DNA of 64,000 nucleotides from Lachnospiraceae bacterium (GTDB lineage Bacteria; Bacillota; Clostridia; Lachnospirales; Lachnospiraceae): assembly GCA_009911185.1 (NCBI GenBank), contig QXWW01000008.1, forward strand, positions 62,001-126,000, read 5' to 3'. The notes below the pieces were generated by a model. It did no database searches and was not told the DNA's origin. It saw nothing but the letters and a program-made list of their open reading frames with translations. How positions within the stretch are numbered: position 1 is the stretch's first letter; each line of letters opens with the position of its first letter. This document shows, piece by piece, positions 1-8,279 of this stretch. A program made the translations under genes and the position numbers.

Positions 1-334
1 TCATATCATTCATGGAATTTACGATTTCTTCCAGCTCGCCTTCCTGCTCTGCCAGTTTCCCTTCTTTTCCGGCAAGTTTCCCCTCTGCAACCTGATCCAG
101 GCTTTCTGTAAATCCCCGCAGACGGTCTGCCGTCCGCTTCACCGCAAAAATCATAACTGCCAGAACTGCCAGCAGCATACAAATAAGGCTCACCGTTCCA
201 CTCACAACGGACATTTTTTCATTTGCCACAATCTGCAGTATCATGGTTGATACAAAGCCGATGAAAAACAATAAAAACACCGGCACAGCGTAGGCTGTCA
301 GCATTATTTTTCTTCCTTTTTCTGTCTCTTTCAC
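1..334 (-). CDS. Partial membrane sensor (HAMP-like), N-terminus only
   Basis: The gene runs off the left edge, and 111 N-terminal residues are visible. The start is a GTG at 334, chosen because a perfect AGGAGG lies six bases upstream; an internal ATG at 304 has no such site. The protein opens with a short basic stretch, then two hydrophobic helices at about residues 10-34 and 42-62 separated by a very short loop. A charged segment follows (KRTADRLRGFTESLDQVAEG), which looks like the start of a HAMP linker and signalling helix. Such an arrangement is usual in chemoreceptors, sensor kinases and diguanylate cyclases; the output domain lies outside the window, so the class cannot be decided. 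Confidence 0.6.
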   Translation of the reverse strand, partial: MKETEKGRKIMLTAYAVPVFLLFFIGFVSTMILQIVANEKMSVVSGTVSLICMLLAVLAVMIFAVKRTADRLRGFTESLDQVAEGKLAGKEGKLAEQEGELEEIVNSMNDM

Positions 335-395
335 AAAACTTCCTCCTTAGTTCCTTCGCTAAATATGATACCTCCCGAAGACGGCGGGAATGATA

Positions 396-408
396 TTTCA
401 AACACGCT
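396..408. repeat. Half copy of the inverted repeat found at 6245-6300
   Basis: TTTCAAACACGCT is identical to the last 13 bases of the right arm of the perfect inverted repeat at 6245-6300. It lies in the intergenic space between mnmA and the partial receptor. No matching left arm is present here, so it cannot form the same hairpin. Confidence 0.5.
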
Positions 409-459
409 TTCCCATCTGCTTATAAAGAATATCGGGCTTTTCTGATATAATAACATCAT

Positions 460-1524
460 TTACAGGATACAGCCGCCCCCCACTACCAGTTCTCCCTGAT
501 AAAAAACCACTGCCTGTCCGGGCGTAATGGCCCGCACAGGCTCCATAAATTCACAGAGCGCCTTGTCCGCTTCCACTTTACGGATGACACAGGGTGCGCC
601 GCTATGGTTGTAGCGGATCTTTGCCGTCACTTGCATTTCGCCTTCCAAATCGGCAACGGACATAAAATTTAACCGCTCCGCCCAGACTTGGTTCCCGAAT
701 ACTTCTTCATTGCTTCCCAGCACCACCTCGTTGGTCTCCGGACGTATTTCCGTGACAAACACAGGCGTCCCCAGAGCAATTCCCAGCCCTTTGCGCTGTC
801 CAATCGTGTAATGGGTAATTCCTTTATGGCGTCCCAGAATCCTGCCGTCCCTGGTGACAAAATTCCCCGCCGGAGGCACCCGTTCTCCTGCTTCCCGGTC
901 AATAAATCCGGCGTAATCCCGATCCGGTATAAAACAGATCTCCTGGCTGTCCGGTTTATTTGCCGTCCGCAGCCCGATTTTCTGTGCTATGGCGCGTATT
1001 TCCTCTTTGGTGTAATCTCCTACCGGCATCAAGGTATGGGCAAGCTGGTCCTGAGTCAGGTTATACAGGGCATACGTCTGGTCTTTTGCTGCCGTCTTGG
1101 AACTGCGCAGTGTATACCTGCCATTATCAAGACGAACAATCCTCGCATAATGCCCGGTAGCGATATAATCCGCGCCAATCTCCATGCTTCGTTTTAGCAG
1201 CGATTCCCATTTGACAAAGCGGTTACAGGCAATACAGGGATTCGGCGTACGCCCCTGCAAATATTCCGCCACAAAATAGTCCATAACATACTTTTTAAAT
1301 TCTTTTCTGAAATTCATCACATAATAAGGAATATCCAGCATATATGCCACCCGTCTGGCATCTTCTACCGCTGACAAGCCGCAGCAGCCATTCTCTTCCT
1401 GCTCTTCCTGCCATATCTGCATAGTAACGCCGATCACTTCGTACCCCTGCTCTTTTAAAAGCCAGGCCGCCACAGAAGAGTCTACGCCGCCGGACATTCC
1501 CACCACTACTTTTTTCTTCTCCAT
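460..1524 (-). CDS. mnmA: tRNA-specific 2-thiouridylase MnmA
   Basis: MnmA is the cytoplasmic enzyme that thiolates uridine 34 of Lys, Glu and Gln tRNAs, using ATP and persulfide sulfur. The PP-loop GMSGGVDSS is at residues 9-17. The two catalytic cysteines are visible as C97 (NPCIAC) and C197 (SQEICFIPD), matching the nucleophile/persulfide pair of the family. The length of 354 residues is normal. It follows an Rrf2 regulator, a NifS-type desulfurase and a NifU scaffold on the same strand, so the neighbouring desulfurase is a likely sulfur donor; no Tus relay proteins are present here. The 152-base gap to nifU is the largest in the cluster and holds no convincing gene, so a separate promoter cannot be excluded. 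Confidence 0.96.
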   Translation of the reverse strand: MEKKKVVVGMSGGVDSSVAAWLLKEQGYEVIGVTMQIWQEEQEENGCCGLSAVEDARRVAYMLDIPYYVMNFRKEFKKYVMDYFVAEYLQGRTPNPCIACNRFVKWESLLKRSMEIGADYIATGHYARIVRLDNGRYTLRSSKTAAKDQTYALYNLTQDQLAHTLMPVGDYTKEEIRAIAQKIGLRTANKPDSQEICFIPDRDYAGFIDREAGERVPPAGNFVTRDGRILGRHKGITHYTIGQRKGLGIALGTPVFVTEIRPETNEVVLGSNEEVFGNQVWAERLNFMSVADLEGEMQVTAKIRYNHSGAPCVIRKVEADKALCEFMEPVRAITPGQAVVFYQGELVVGGGCIL

Positions 1525-1676
1525 AAATTATCCCTGCTGTTCTTGAAATCTGCTGACTGCCGCATGATATCCGGAAAACCCGCTTGTAGATTGTCCTTCT
1601 GCCGCGTTGGATTTTCCAGCCGCAGCTGGCCGTTAAACTCCCCCTTGCAGATGAACAGATATCTCCTGATTGCGTT

Positions 1677-2114
1677 TTAATAGTCCTCTTCTTCCTCTTC
1701 TTCGCTGATATCGTTTTTGGGCTTTTCCAACCCTGCAATCTTAATTCCGTTTTTCTCTGCATAATCCCAAAGCGCCGCATGGATTGCCTCCTCGGCAAGC
1801 AGAGAACAATGCACTTTTACCGGAGGCAGACCGTCTAACGCTTCCATAACCGCCTTATTGGTAACCTGAAGCGCCTCCTGCACCGTCTTTCCTTTTACCA
1901 GCTCCGTCGCCATAGAGCTTGTGGCCACGGCAGCCCCGCAGCCAAACGTCTTAAATTTTACATCCTGAATAATTCCACTCTCGTCAATATCCAGAAAAAT
2001 GCGCATGATATCGCCGCATTTTGCATTTCCCACCGTTCCCACGCCGCTGGCGTTCTCTATTTCTCCCACATTTCTCGGATTTTTAAAATGGTCCATTACC
2101 TTTTCACTATACAT
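1677..2114 (-). CDS. NifU/IscU-like Fe-S cluster assembly scaffold
   Basis: This is a 145-residue scaffold on which Fe-S clusters are built from sulfur released by the cysteine desulfurase. The three cluster-binding cysteines expected for IscU/NifU-N proteins are C33 (AKCGD), C59 (TFGCGAA) and C103 (VHCSLL). The N-terminal MYSEKVMDHFKNPRNVG is a family hallmark. The start has a GGAGG site upstream. The C-terminus is a run of glutamates ending in EEDY, longer and more acidic than needed for the fold. The gene follows nifS with an 82-base gap and probably shares its transcript. The C-terminal NifU domains of nitrogen fixers are absent, so a general Fe-S role is expected. Confidence 0.93.
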   Translation of the reverse strand: MYSEKVMDHFKNPRNVGEIENASGVGTVGNAKCGDIMRIFLDIDESGIIQDVKFKTFGCGAAVATSSMATELVKGKTVQEALQVTNKAVMEALDGLPPVKVHCSLLAEEAIHAALWDYAEKNGIKIAGLEKPKNDISEEEEEEDY

Positions 2115-2196
2115 TTGTTTTCCTCCAGATTTCTAATTTTACAGCTCAGCCGGCCAAAAGCAGCGCAGCCGGGCCGCTGGTTTTTCTCTTATACTG

Positions 2197-3378
2197 TTAG
2201 CTGTTTTTTTTCATATAATCCTCATACAGCGGAGACATTTCCCGAAGCTGGGAAACGATTTCTTTGATGGCGTCCACCGTATCATCAATATCCTCTCTGG
2301 TAGTATCGCTTCCCAATGTCAGCCTCAGAGAGCCATGCGCAATCTCGTGAGGAAGGCCGATCGCAAGAAGCACATGGGAGGGATCTAAAGAACCTGATGT
2401 GCAGGCCGAACCGGAAGATGCGCAAATACCCTTCATATCCAGCATAATCAGTAAAGACTCTCCTTCCACAAACTGAAAACAGAGATTGACATTATTGGGC
2501 AGGCGGTTCACCCTGTCGCCATTGACCCTGGTAAACGGAATTTCCTTCAAGGCCCGCTCCATAAGATAGTCCCGAAGCTGACGCTCTTTTTCCGTACGCG
2601 CTTTCATTGTGGCAAGCGCAAGCTCCGCTGCTTTTCCAAATCCCACGATTCCCGGTACATTTTCTGTTCCTGCCCGGCGTTTCCGCTCCTGCGCGCCTCC
2701 GTGCAGGAAGGAACGGATTTTCACGCCCTTACGGATATAGAGAAATCCGATTCCCTTAGGTCCGTTCAATTTGTGCCCGCTGCTGCTTAACATGTCAATA
2801 TTTAATTCATCCACATCGATCGGCACCTGTCCAAACGCCTGTACAGCGTCTGTGTGGAACAGTACCCCATGCTCTCTGGCAATCTTTCCTATCTCGGCTA
2901 CCGGCTCAATGGTTCCAATCTCATTATTGGCAAACATAACCGATATAAGAATCGTATCCGGTCTTATCGCCCGCTTCAGCTCTTCTAATTTTACGACGCC
3001 AAACTCATCCACATCCAGATAAGTTACCTCATATCCGTTCTGCTCCAGCCACTGGCAGGTATGCAGAATGGCGTGGTGCTCAATCCTACTGGTGATTATG
3101 TGTTTTCCTTTCGCTTTGTACGCCTCTGCCGTTGCCTTTAGCGCCCAGTTGTCTGACTCGCTTCCCCCCGCTGTAAAATAAATCTCATTCTCTTTCGCCC
3201 CAATGGCGCCTGCGAGAATCTCCCTGGCCTTTGAAACCGCTTCCTTGCTCTTTCCGCCAAATTCATAAACAGTGGATGCATTGCCGTAATATTCGCTGAA
3301 ATACGGAAGCATCGCCTCCACGACCTCCGGCGCTGTCCGCGTTGTCGCCGCATTATCCAGATATATCATTTTCTTCAT
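2197..3378 (-). CDS. nifS: Cysteine desulfurase, NifS/IscS type
   Basis: This PLP enzyme converts cysteine to alanine and passes persulfide sulfur to scaffolds and thiolases. The PLP lysine is K203 in SSGHKLNGPKG. The catalytic cysteine is C326 in SSGSACTSGSLDPSHVL, where the long SACTSGS loop marks the group I (IscS/NifS) type rather than SufS. Its 393 residues are normal. Translation starts behind GAGGTG. It lies 17 bases after the Rrf2 regulator gene and upstream of nifU and mnmA, an arrangement pointing to joint sulfur supply for Fe-S clusters and tRNA thiolation. Whether it should be named nifS or iscS is a matter of convention. Confidence 0.95.
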   Translation of the reverse strand: MKKMIYLDNAATTRTAPEVVEAMLPYFSEYYGNASTVYEFGGKSKEAVSKAREILAGAIGAKENEIYFTAGGSESDNWALKATAEAYKAKGKHIITSRIEHHAILHTCQWLEQNGYEVTYLDVDEFGVVKLEELKRAIRPDTILISVMFANNEIGTIEPVAEIGKIAREHGVLFHTDAVQAFGQVPIDVDELNIDMLSSSGHKLNGPKGIGFLYIRKGVKIRSFLHGGAQERKRRAGTENVPGIVGFGKAAELALATMKARTEKERQLRDYLMERALKEIPFTRVNGDRVNRLPNNVNLCFQFVEGESLLIMLDMKGICASSGSACTSGSLDPSHVLLAIGLPHEIAHGSLRLTLGSDTTREDIDDTVDAIKEIVSQLREMSPLYEDYMKKNS

Positions 3379-3395
3379 ATTTTCACCTCTATATG

Positions 3396-3836
3396 TTAAT
3401 TTTTCGCCGTTTTTGCACCTTTACTCTCCTGTACCAGTTCTCCGATATTGATGCTGTCCACAGTATTGTTGATACTGTCATTAATCCGTTTCCACACAAT
3501 CTTGCTGACACACTGTGAAGAGCCATTGCAATGCGCCGACCCGCTGTTGTCAATTCCCGCACATTCCACAGGGATCAGCTCCCCTTCCAATGCTCTTAAT
3601 ACATCCCCCACAGAGATTTCCGACGCCGGCCTTGCCATACAGTAGCCGCCGTTCACTCCCCGGACGCTCTTTACCAGCCCCGCCTTCTTAAGCTTTGCCA
3701 TAAGCTGCTCCAGATAACTGACGGAAATCTCCTGACGCTGCGCAATACTTGCCAAAGGCACCGGCTGGCTCTCTCCACAGACTGCAAGATCGATAAAAGC
3801 CCTCAGCCCATATCTTCCTTTTGTAGATAATTTCAA
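3396..3836 (-). CDS. iscR: Rrf2/IscR-family regulator of the Fe-S operon
   Basis: This winged-helix repressor has 146 residues. I chose a TTG start at 3836, giving MKLSTKGRYGLRAF, the conserved Rrf2 N-terminus, with AGAAGGTG just upstream; an earlier ATG at 3938 would lie upstream of the transcription start predicted from the promoter at 3929-3957. The recognition helix region SVSYLEQLMAKLKKAGLVKS is typical. Three cysteines at 92, 103 and 109 sit in the effector region, like the Fe-S ligands C92/C98/C104 of E. coli IscR, although the first gap is wider. It heads the nifS-nifU-mnmA cluster, and an IscR-like palindrome overlaps its own start of transcription, so autorepression that depends on Fe-S status is likely. 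The gene symbol is by analogy. Confidence 0.88.
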   Translation of the reverse strand: MKLSTKGRYGLRAFIDLAVCGESQPVPLASIAQRQEISVSYLEQLMAKLKKAGLVKSVRGVNGGYCMARPASEISVGDVLRALEGELIPVECAGIDNSGSAHCNGSSQCVSKIVWKRINDSINNTVDSINIGELVQESKGAKTAKN

Positions 3837-3890
3837 CGTTTCACCTTCTATCTTGTTTCTGTACAGAATGGATGCTTTCCATTTCCCTTT

Positions 3891-3917
3891 AAATTCCGAG
3901 TATTTTAGTCGGGATTT
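3891..3917 (-). promoter_or_regulatory. Predicted IscR/Rrf2 operator
   Basis: Read on the minus strand this is AATCCCGACTAAAATACTCGG followed by AATT. It closely follows the IscR type 1 pattern, with GACT, an A/T centre and CTCGG in mirror arrangement (CCGA and TCGG half sites). It lies about +5 to +31 from the predicted transcription start, where binding would block the polymerase. Confidence 0.7.
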
Positions 3918-3928
3918 ATTACAATCGC

Positions 3929-3957
3929 ATAGTATCATGGTTTTATTCTGCTGTCAA
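3929..3957 (-). promoter_or_regulatory. Sigma-A promoter of the iscR-nifS-nifU-mnmA cluster
   Basis: A perfect TTGACA (3952-3957), a 17-base spacer and TACTAT (3929-3934) are read on the minus strand. The predicted start near 3922 leaves a leader of about 85 bases that contains the operator. Confidence 0.85.
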
Positions 3958-4032
3958 GTTCCTTTTTCTATGCATGATGAATTTTTTTGCGCATAAAATT
4001 AAAATAACTTTTCATGACAATTCGGAGCTTTT

Positions 4033-5388
4033 ATGAAATCTGATTCACTGCGCAACCACCCTTTGATTACCGGCACGCTGCTTCTGACGCTGGCAGGAAT
4101 TTTCTCCCGGATTATTGGCTTTTTCTTTAGAATATTCCTTTCTCAGACAATTGGTGCCGAGGGAATGGGAATTTACCAGCTTACCATTCCCATACACGTT
4201 CTCACCATCTCCCTGACCTCCTCAGCCATACAAACTGCTATTTCCAGATTTGTGGCGCAGGCGGCAGTCTGCAATACTGCAAATGGAACGTATACAGGCT
4301 CCGGCGGCAAAAAAAAGATACGCTGCAATGAAAGCTGCTATCTCGGAGCCGGACTTATGCTCTCGCTGTCTCTGGCTTTTTTCTGCAGTCTGTTTCTGTA
4401 TCAGTCTGCCGATTTTCTGGCTGTACATTTTCTGGAAGAGGCGCGCTGCGCACCGCTCCTTGAGATTATCGCCTTCACCATCCCCTTCGGCGCTGTCCAC
4501 TCCTGCATAAACGGATATTTTTACGGTCTGAAAAAAACTTTCGTTCCTGCCGTCTCCCAATTACTGGAACAGCTTGCACGCGTTTTAAGCGTTTGGCTGT
4601 TTTTTCAGATTTCCATGGAGCAGCACAACGCCATCTCTTTAAATCTGATTGTATGGGGTATGGTCGTAGGAGAATTTACCGCCGTATTATTTTCAGTCAG
4701 CTTCCTGCGGCATAAAAAAAGCCGGGGCAGCCGTTTTCATGCCCTGGGGCAGATCTTATTCATGTCTCTGCCTTTAAGTGCGAACCGTGTCCTGGTAAAC
4801 GTTTTGCAAAGTATGGAAGCGGTTATGCTTCCAGGGCAGCTTCGCCTCTATGGCTATTCCAATACAGAAGCCTTAAGCGTCTACGGCACGCTTACCGGAA
4901 TGGCGCTTCCGATGGTACTGTTTCCTTCCGTACTGACCAATTCCGTCTCCGTTATGCTGCTTCCTGTCATCGCGGAAGCGCAGGAAAAAAAGGAACACCG
5001 ATATATCATTAACGCTGTGAAAAAAACCTGCTTTTACAGCCTCCTTCTGGGTTTTCTCTGTACGCTGCTGTTCCTGGTTTTCGGCAGATGGATGGGAGAA
5101 TTTCTGTTCTCCAACTCACTTGCAGGTACTTTTATTGTAACTCTGGGCTGGCTCTGTCCCTTCCTGTACCTGTCCACCACACTGCACAGTATCTTAAACG
5201 GGCTTGGGAAAACCACTCATACTTTCTTCTTAAATATACTGGGCCTGGGAATCCGCATTGCCTTCGTCCTGTTTGTCGTACCCATTACCGGCATGAAAGG
5301 ATATCTATGGGGAGCACTGCTAAGCCAAAGCGTCATGGCCGCAGGTGCTTTACTGATGCTGTTGGTACGCCGGTCACGGGTTCTATAA
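4033..5388 (+). CDS. SpoVB-like polysaccharide flippase (MOP/MVF superfamily)
   Basis: This is a polytopic membrane protein of 451 residues with about 12-14 hydrophobic segments. The opening ITGTLLLTLAGIFSRIIGFF and GAEGMGIYQL are characteristic of the SpoVB/PST branch of lipid-linked oligosaccharide flippases, which move undecaprenyl-linked precursors across the membrane, in SpoVB during spore cortex synthesis. It is shorter than B. subtilis SpoVB, and homologues with cell-envelope roles exist, so the sporulation role is inferred. It is transcribed divergently from the Fe-S cluster, with a weak GGAG site before the ATG. A charged insert (about residues 80-97) separates helices two and three. 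Confidence 0.82.
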   Translation: MKSDSLRNHPLITGTLLLTLAGIFSRIIGFFFRIFLSQTIGAEGMGIYQLTIPIHVLTISLTSSAIQTAISRFVAQAAVCNTANGTYTGSGGKKKIRCNESCYLGAGLMLSLSLAFFCSLFLYQSADFLAVHFLEEARCAPLLEIIAFTIPFGAVHSCINGYFYGLKKTFVPAVSQLLEQLARVLSVWLFFQISMEQHNAISLNLIVWGMVVGEFTAVLFSVSFLRHKKSRGSRFHALGQILFMSLPLSANRVLVNVLQSMEAVMLPGQLRLYGYSNTEALSVYGTLTGMALPMVLFPSVLTNSVSVMLLPVIAEAQEKKEHRYIINAVKKTCFYSLLLGFLCTLLFLVFGRWMGEFLFSNSLAGTFIVTLGWLCPFLYLSTTLHSILNGLGKTTHTFFLNILGLGIRIAFVLFVVPITGMKGYLWGALLSQSVMAAGALLMLLVRRSRVL

Positions 5389-5439
5389 TACACGGCAGCC
5401 ATTCCTGAAACAAAAAGACCTGAAATAACGCGAAAAATG

Positions 5440-5468
5440 TAGATTTTACGAGAAACATGAATTATAAT
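5440..5468 (+). promoter_or_regulatory. Candidate promoter for the histidine phosphatase gene
   Basis: TAGATT (5440-5445), 17 bases, then a perfect TATAAT (5463-5468). The -35 box is weak. It lies 51 bases before the start codon, in an otherwise empty 131-base gap. Confidence 0.5.
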
Positions 5469-5519
5469 TGAAAGAGATTTCTTACAGAAAAAACAATTGA
5501 TATATAAAAGGAGATACGT

Positions 5520-6236
5520 ATGAAACTAATCTTTATCCGGCACGGCGAACCTGATTACTCCATAGATTCACTGACAGAAAAAGGCTTCCGGGAAGCCAGA
5601 CTGCTCGCCGAGCGAACCTCAAAATGGAAGGTAACCGATTTCTACTGTTCCCCGCTGGGACGCGCCAAAGATACTGCGGCGTTTACACTGAAAAAAACTG
5701 GCCGCCAGGCCACAACTTTAGAATGGCTGCGGGAATTTGACGCTCCCATCTGGGATGAAATGATGACGCGCCGCAAGGTTCCATGGGATTTCTATCCAGA
5801 ATTTATGACAGCGCATCCGGAACTGTTTGACCTCGGCCACTGGCAGGAAAATCCGGTAATGGCGGAGGGAAATGTAGGAAAAGAGTACCAAAGGGTTTGC
5901 CGGGAACTGGATCACCTGCTTGCCCAATACGGTTATGTGCGCGAAGGCTACCGCTACCGCACCAATTCTAAAACCAGAAACGAAGCCGTCATTGTCTGCT
6001 TCTGCCACCTGGGAATCATTTGCGCGCTGCTCTCGCACCTGATTAACACCACCCCCAGCCAGCTCTGGCAGGGCTTCTTTCTGGCTCCTACTTCCGTCAC
6101 AATTATAGGCACGGAAGAGCGCACGCCAGAACAGGCATATTTCCGCTGCCAGGTCATGGGAGATGCTTCCCATCTGCTTATGGGCAAAGAACCCATCTCT
6201 TACTACGGCTACTTTACAGAACCTTTCCAGGGATAA
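5520..6236 (+). CDS. Histidine phosphatase family protein
   Basis: This is a 238-residue cytoplasmic enzyme of the phosphoglycerate mutase-like superfamily. The catalytic RHGE motif is at residues 8-11 (MKLIFIRHGEPDY), and the second histidine is in VIVCFCHLGII. The arginine of YCSPLGRAKDTA is the usual third phosphate ligand. No substrate can be deduced: members range from sugar phosphatases to cobalamin pathway enzymes, and neighbours give no hint. AAGGAG precedes the ATG. It converges on the YtvI-like gene, with a perfect long inverted repeat between the two. Confidence 0.85.
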   Translation: MKLIFIRHGEPDYSIDSLTEKGFREARLLAERTSKWKVTDFYCSPLGRAKDTAAFTLKKTGRQATTLEWLREFDAPIWDEMMTRRKVPWDFYPEFMTAHPELFDLGHWQENPVMAEGNVGKEYQRVCRELDHLLAQYGYVREGYRYRTNSKTRNEAVIVCFCHLGIICALLSHLINTTPSQLWQGFFLAPTSVTIIGTEERTPEQAYFRCQVMGDASHLLMGKEPISYYGYFTEPFQG

Positions 6237-6244
6237 TTCCCAAA

Positions 6245-6300
6245 AGCGTGTTTGAAAATTGCTTCTCACTATCTGCCGGAAATCAATTTTCAAACACGCT
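6245..6300. repeat. Perfect 17-bp inverted repeat between convergent genes
   Basis: The arms AGCGTGTTTGAAAATTG (6245-6261) and CAATTTTCAAACACGCT (6284-6300) are perfectly complementary around a 22-base loop. It lies between two convergent genes and could serve as a two-way terminator, although no long T-run follows on either side. The outer 13 bases recur at 396-408, so it may belong to a dispersed repeat family. Confidence 0.75.
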
Positions 6301-6314
6301 ATGGAAGGCATCTT

Positions 6315-7436
6315 TCAGAACTTGCGAAATTCATTGATATCATTTACCAGCTCCCTGACACAGCGGATCTGGTTGTCGAAAACACCCGACTTATACAGAT
6401 TGATGAGTATCATTCCCACAGGCACCGCAATAATCATACCGATGATACTGCTGATCTGATAGCCGATATACATAAAAATCAGAGTAGCCAGCGGATTCAT
6501 ACCGATGGTGTCTCCGACGATTTTAGGCTGGATCACCTGGCGTACAATTTGCGTGACCGCATACAAAATAATCAGCCCTGCAGCAAACTGGTAATCCGCA
6601 GATAATATTTTTATTATTGCCCATGGCCCTAACACCGTTCCCGTTCCAAAAAAGGGCAGCATATCTAAAAAAGCAATCAAAAAAGCGATTAACAATACAT
6701 AATTCACCCGCAGAATCAGCAGGCCGATGACAAGAATCACATAGACGACGCCCATAATTTTAAACTGCGCTTTGAAATAGCCTCCCACTACATGTTTCAA
6801 ATCCTGAATGACCCCCGATACCCGGTTCCAGATTACGGCAGGCGTATGTTCTTTCAAACCTCTTAGTATGTAATCTCGCTCTGCTGTAAAGAAATAAGCA
6901 GAGAGAATCGACATAATGATGGAAATAAGCGTTCCCGGTACATTTTTGGCAAAATTTCCCGCTGCCTGAAAGGTAGGCTCTCCAATCGCCTGCACCAAAT
7001 CCCCAAAATAAGTGGCAAACTCAGCGGTAACTGACTGAATACTCTCCTGGGTATTCCTGGGAAGCCTGTGGTAAAAAATCTCAAGATTCTCTCCGATTTC
7101 CTCAAAATCTCTCTGCCAGTTCGAATAAATCTGCGGCAGATTTTCTATAAGATTCCCGCATTCCTGAACGATTTTGGAAATTCCCAGATAACCCAGGCCA
7201 ATGACACCTGCAAGCACTGCTATAATGATAAGCATAGAACTGTGTTTCCTTACAATCTTCACTTTCTTCTCCAGAAAACGCACCAGCGGATTGGCAATCA
7301 TAGAAATGATCCAACCAACCACAAAAGGCATAAAAAAAACAACCAATCTGGGAAAAATAAAACACAGACATACAATCGTGAATACCGCCACCAACAGGTT
7401 CACCAGTATTTTCAGATACTTCACAGAACGTTTCAT
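6315..7436 (-). CDS. AI-2E/YtvI-family membrane protein
   Basis: This 373-residue polytopic protein belongs to the AI-2E transporter (PerM/YtvI) family. Two hydrophobic segments lie in the first 55 residues, a third at about 65-90, then a soluble helical region, and a C-terminal bundle of four or five helices with the typical LPFFGTGTVLGPWAI and QIVRQVIQPKIVGDTIGMNPL motifs. The latter resembles the conserved PK.VG..IGL.PL signature of the family. Clostridial members are often annotated as sporulation protein YtvI, but the transported substrate is unknown. GAGGTGAT precedes the start. It lies 18 bases downstream of the parvulin gene and probably ends the long minus-strand run. Confidence 0.85.
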   Translation of the reverse strand: MKRSVKYLKILVNLLVAVFTIVCLCFIFPRLVVFFMPFVVGWIISMIANPLVRFLEKKVKIVRKHSSMLIIIAVLAGVIGLGYLGISKIVQECGNLIENLPQIYSNWQRDFEEIGENLEIFYHRLPRNTQESIQSVTAEFATYFGDLVQAIGEPTFQAAGNFAKNVPGTLISIIMSILSAYFFTAERDYILRGLKEHTPAVIWNRVSGVIQDLKHVVGGYFKAQFKIMGVVYVILVIGLLILRVNYVLLIAFLIAFLDMLPFFGTGTVLGPWAIIKILSADYQFAAGLIILYAVTQIVRQVIQPKIVGDTIGMNPLATLIFMYIGYQISSIIGMIIAVPVGMILINLYKSGVFDNQIRCVRELVNDINEFRKF

Positions 7437-7454
7437 ACCATCACCTCTTCATTA

Positions 7455-8204
7455 TTACGCCTCTTTGCGTTCCACACCGTATTTTTCTGCCAGCTCCTTC
7501 ACCTTTTCATCATATGCATTCTGCTGTTTTTTCTGAATCAGCTGCCGGTGGATCTGGCTCTGTACCTGTTCAAAGGGAAGCGCCGTACCTTCCTTTTTAT
7601 CTTCCACCATAATCAGATGATATCCAAACTGCGTCTTCACCGGACCCAATACCTGATTCAGTCCGCCTGCAAACGCCGCCTGCTCAAATTCAGGCGCCAT
7701 CTGCCCTTTCGAAAAATACCCCAGATCTCCTCCCCGCTCCTTAGAAGGACAGGTGGAATATTTTCTGGCCGCTTCTGCAAATGCCAGTCCCCCCGCAATC
7801 TCTTGTGCCACACTCCGGGCAAGCGCTTCGCTCTCTACCAGAATATGTCTGGCACTCACCTGCTGCCTGGAAGCAAACAGCTTAGGATTGTCCCGGTAGT
7901 AATTTTTCTCTTCCTCTTCATCTACTGAAATGTCTTCCACCACGCTTGCAGCCGCCATCTGGCTTGCCAGCTCTGTTTTCAGCTTTTCCACTAAATCAAG
8001 ATATTCCTGCGATTCTGTAATCTTCTCCTCCACCGCCATTTTATAAAACAGATGGAAAGCGATGAGCTGTTCTAAAATCTGCCGCCTCGCATTGTCATCA
8101 GACATATACATCTGCTGATTTGCAGGATATTGGTCGATCAGATTCTCCAGCTCTTGTTCCGTAATCTCATGCCCTGCCGCTACTGCTAAAATTTTTTCAC
8201 TCAT
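7455..8204 (-). CDS. Parvulin-type peptidyl-prolyl isomerase
   Basis: The protein has 249 residues and no signal peptide or lipobox, so it should be cytoplasmic, unlike PrsA. Residues 1-115 form a helical SurA-like N-terminal part. The rotamase domain spans about 115-225, with QVSARHILVESE, STCPSKERGGDLGYFSKGQMAPEFEQAAF and FGYHLIMVEDKK; the histidines and the GGDLG loop are family hallmarks. The C-terminus is rich in lysine and glutamate. The gene sits between a Cys-rich protein and a YtvI-like permease on the same strand. The role is general folding or chaperoning; no specific client can be named. Confidence 0.9.
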   Translation of the reverse strand: MSEKILAVAAGHEITEQELENLIDQYPANQQMYMSDDNARRQILEQLIAFHLFYKMAVEEKITESQEYLDLVEKLKTELASQMAAASVVEDISVDEEEEKNYYRDNPKLFASRQQVSARHILVESEALARSVAQEIAGGLAFAEAARKYSTCPSKERGGDLGYFSKGQMAPEFEQAAFAGGLNQVLGPVKTQFGYHLIMVEDKKEGTALPFEQVQSQIHRQLIQKKQQNAYDEKVKELAEKYGVERKEA

Positions 8205-8279
8205 AGACCTTGCGCCTCTTGCGCATCCTTTCTTAAACTCTTTGCTAACATCTTATCACACTATCAAAGACCCGTCCAG

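Noticed and set aside
1295-1798. Minus-strand open frame spanning the nifU-mnmA gap
   Set aside because: It overlaps the ends of both real genes in another frame and encodes a low-complexity basic peptide with no similarity that I recognise.
5718-6311. Minus-strand open frame opposite the histidine phosphatase
   Set aside because: The phosphatase has catalytic motifs and a good ribosome binding site; the opposite frame has neither.
7068-7928. Plus-strand open frame of 286 codons opposite the YtvI-like and parvulin genes
   Set aside because: Antisense shadow with atypical composition (rich in His, Gln, Lys) and no start signal.
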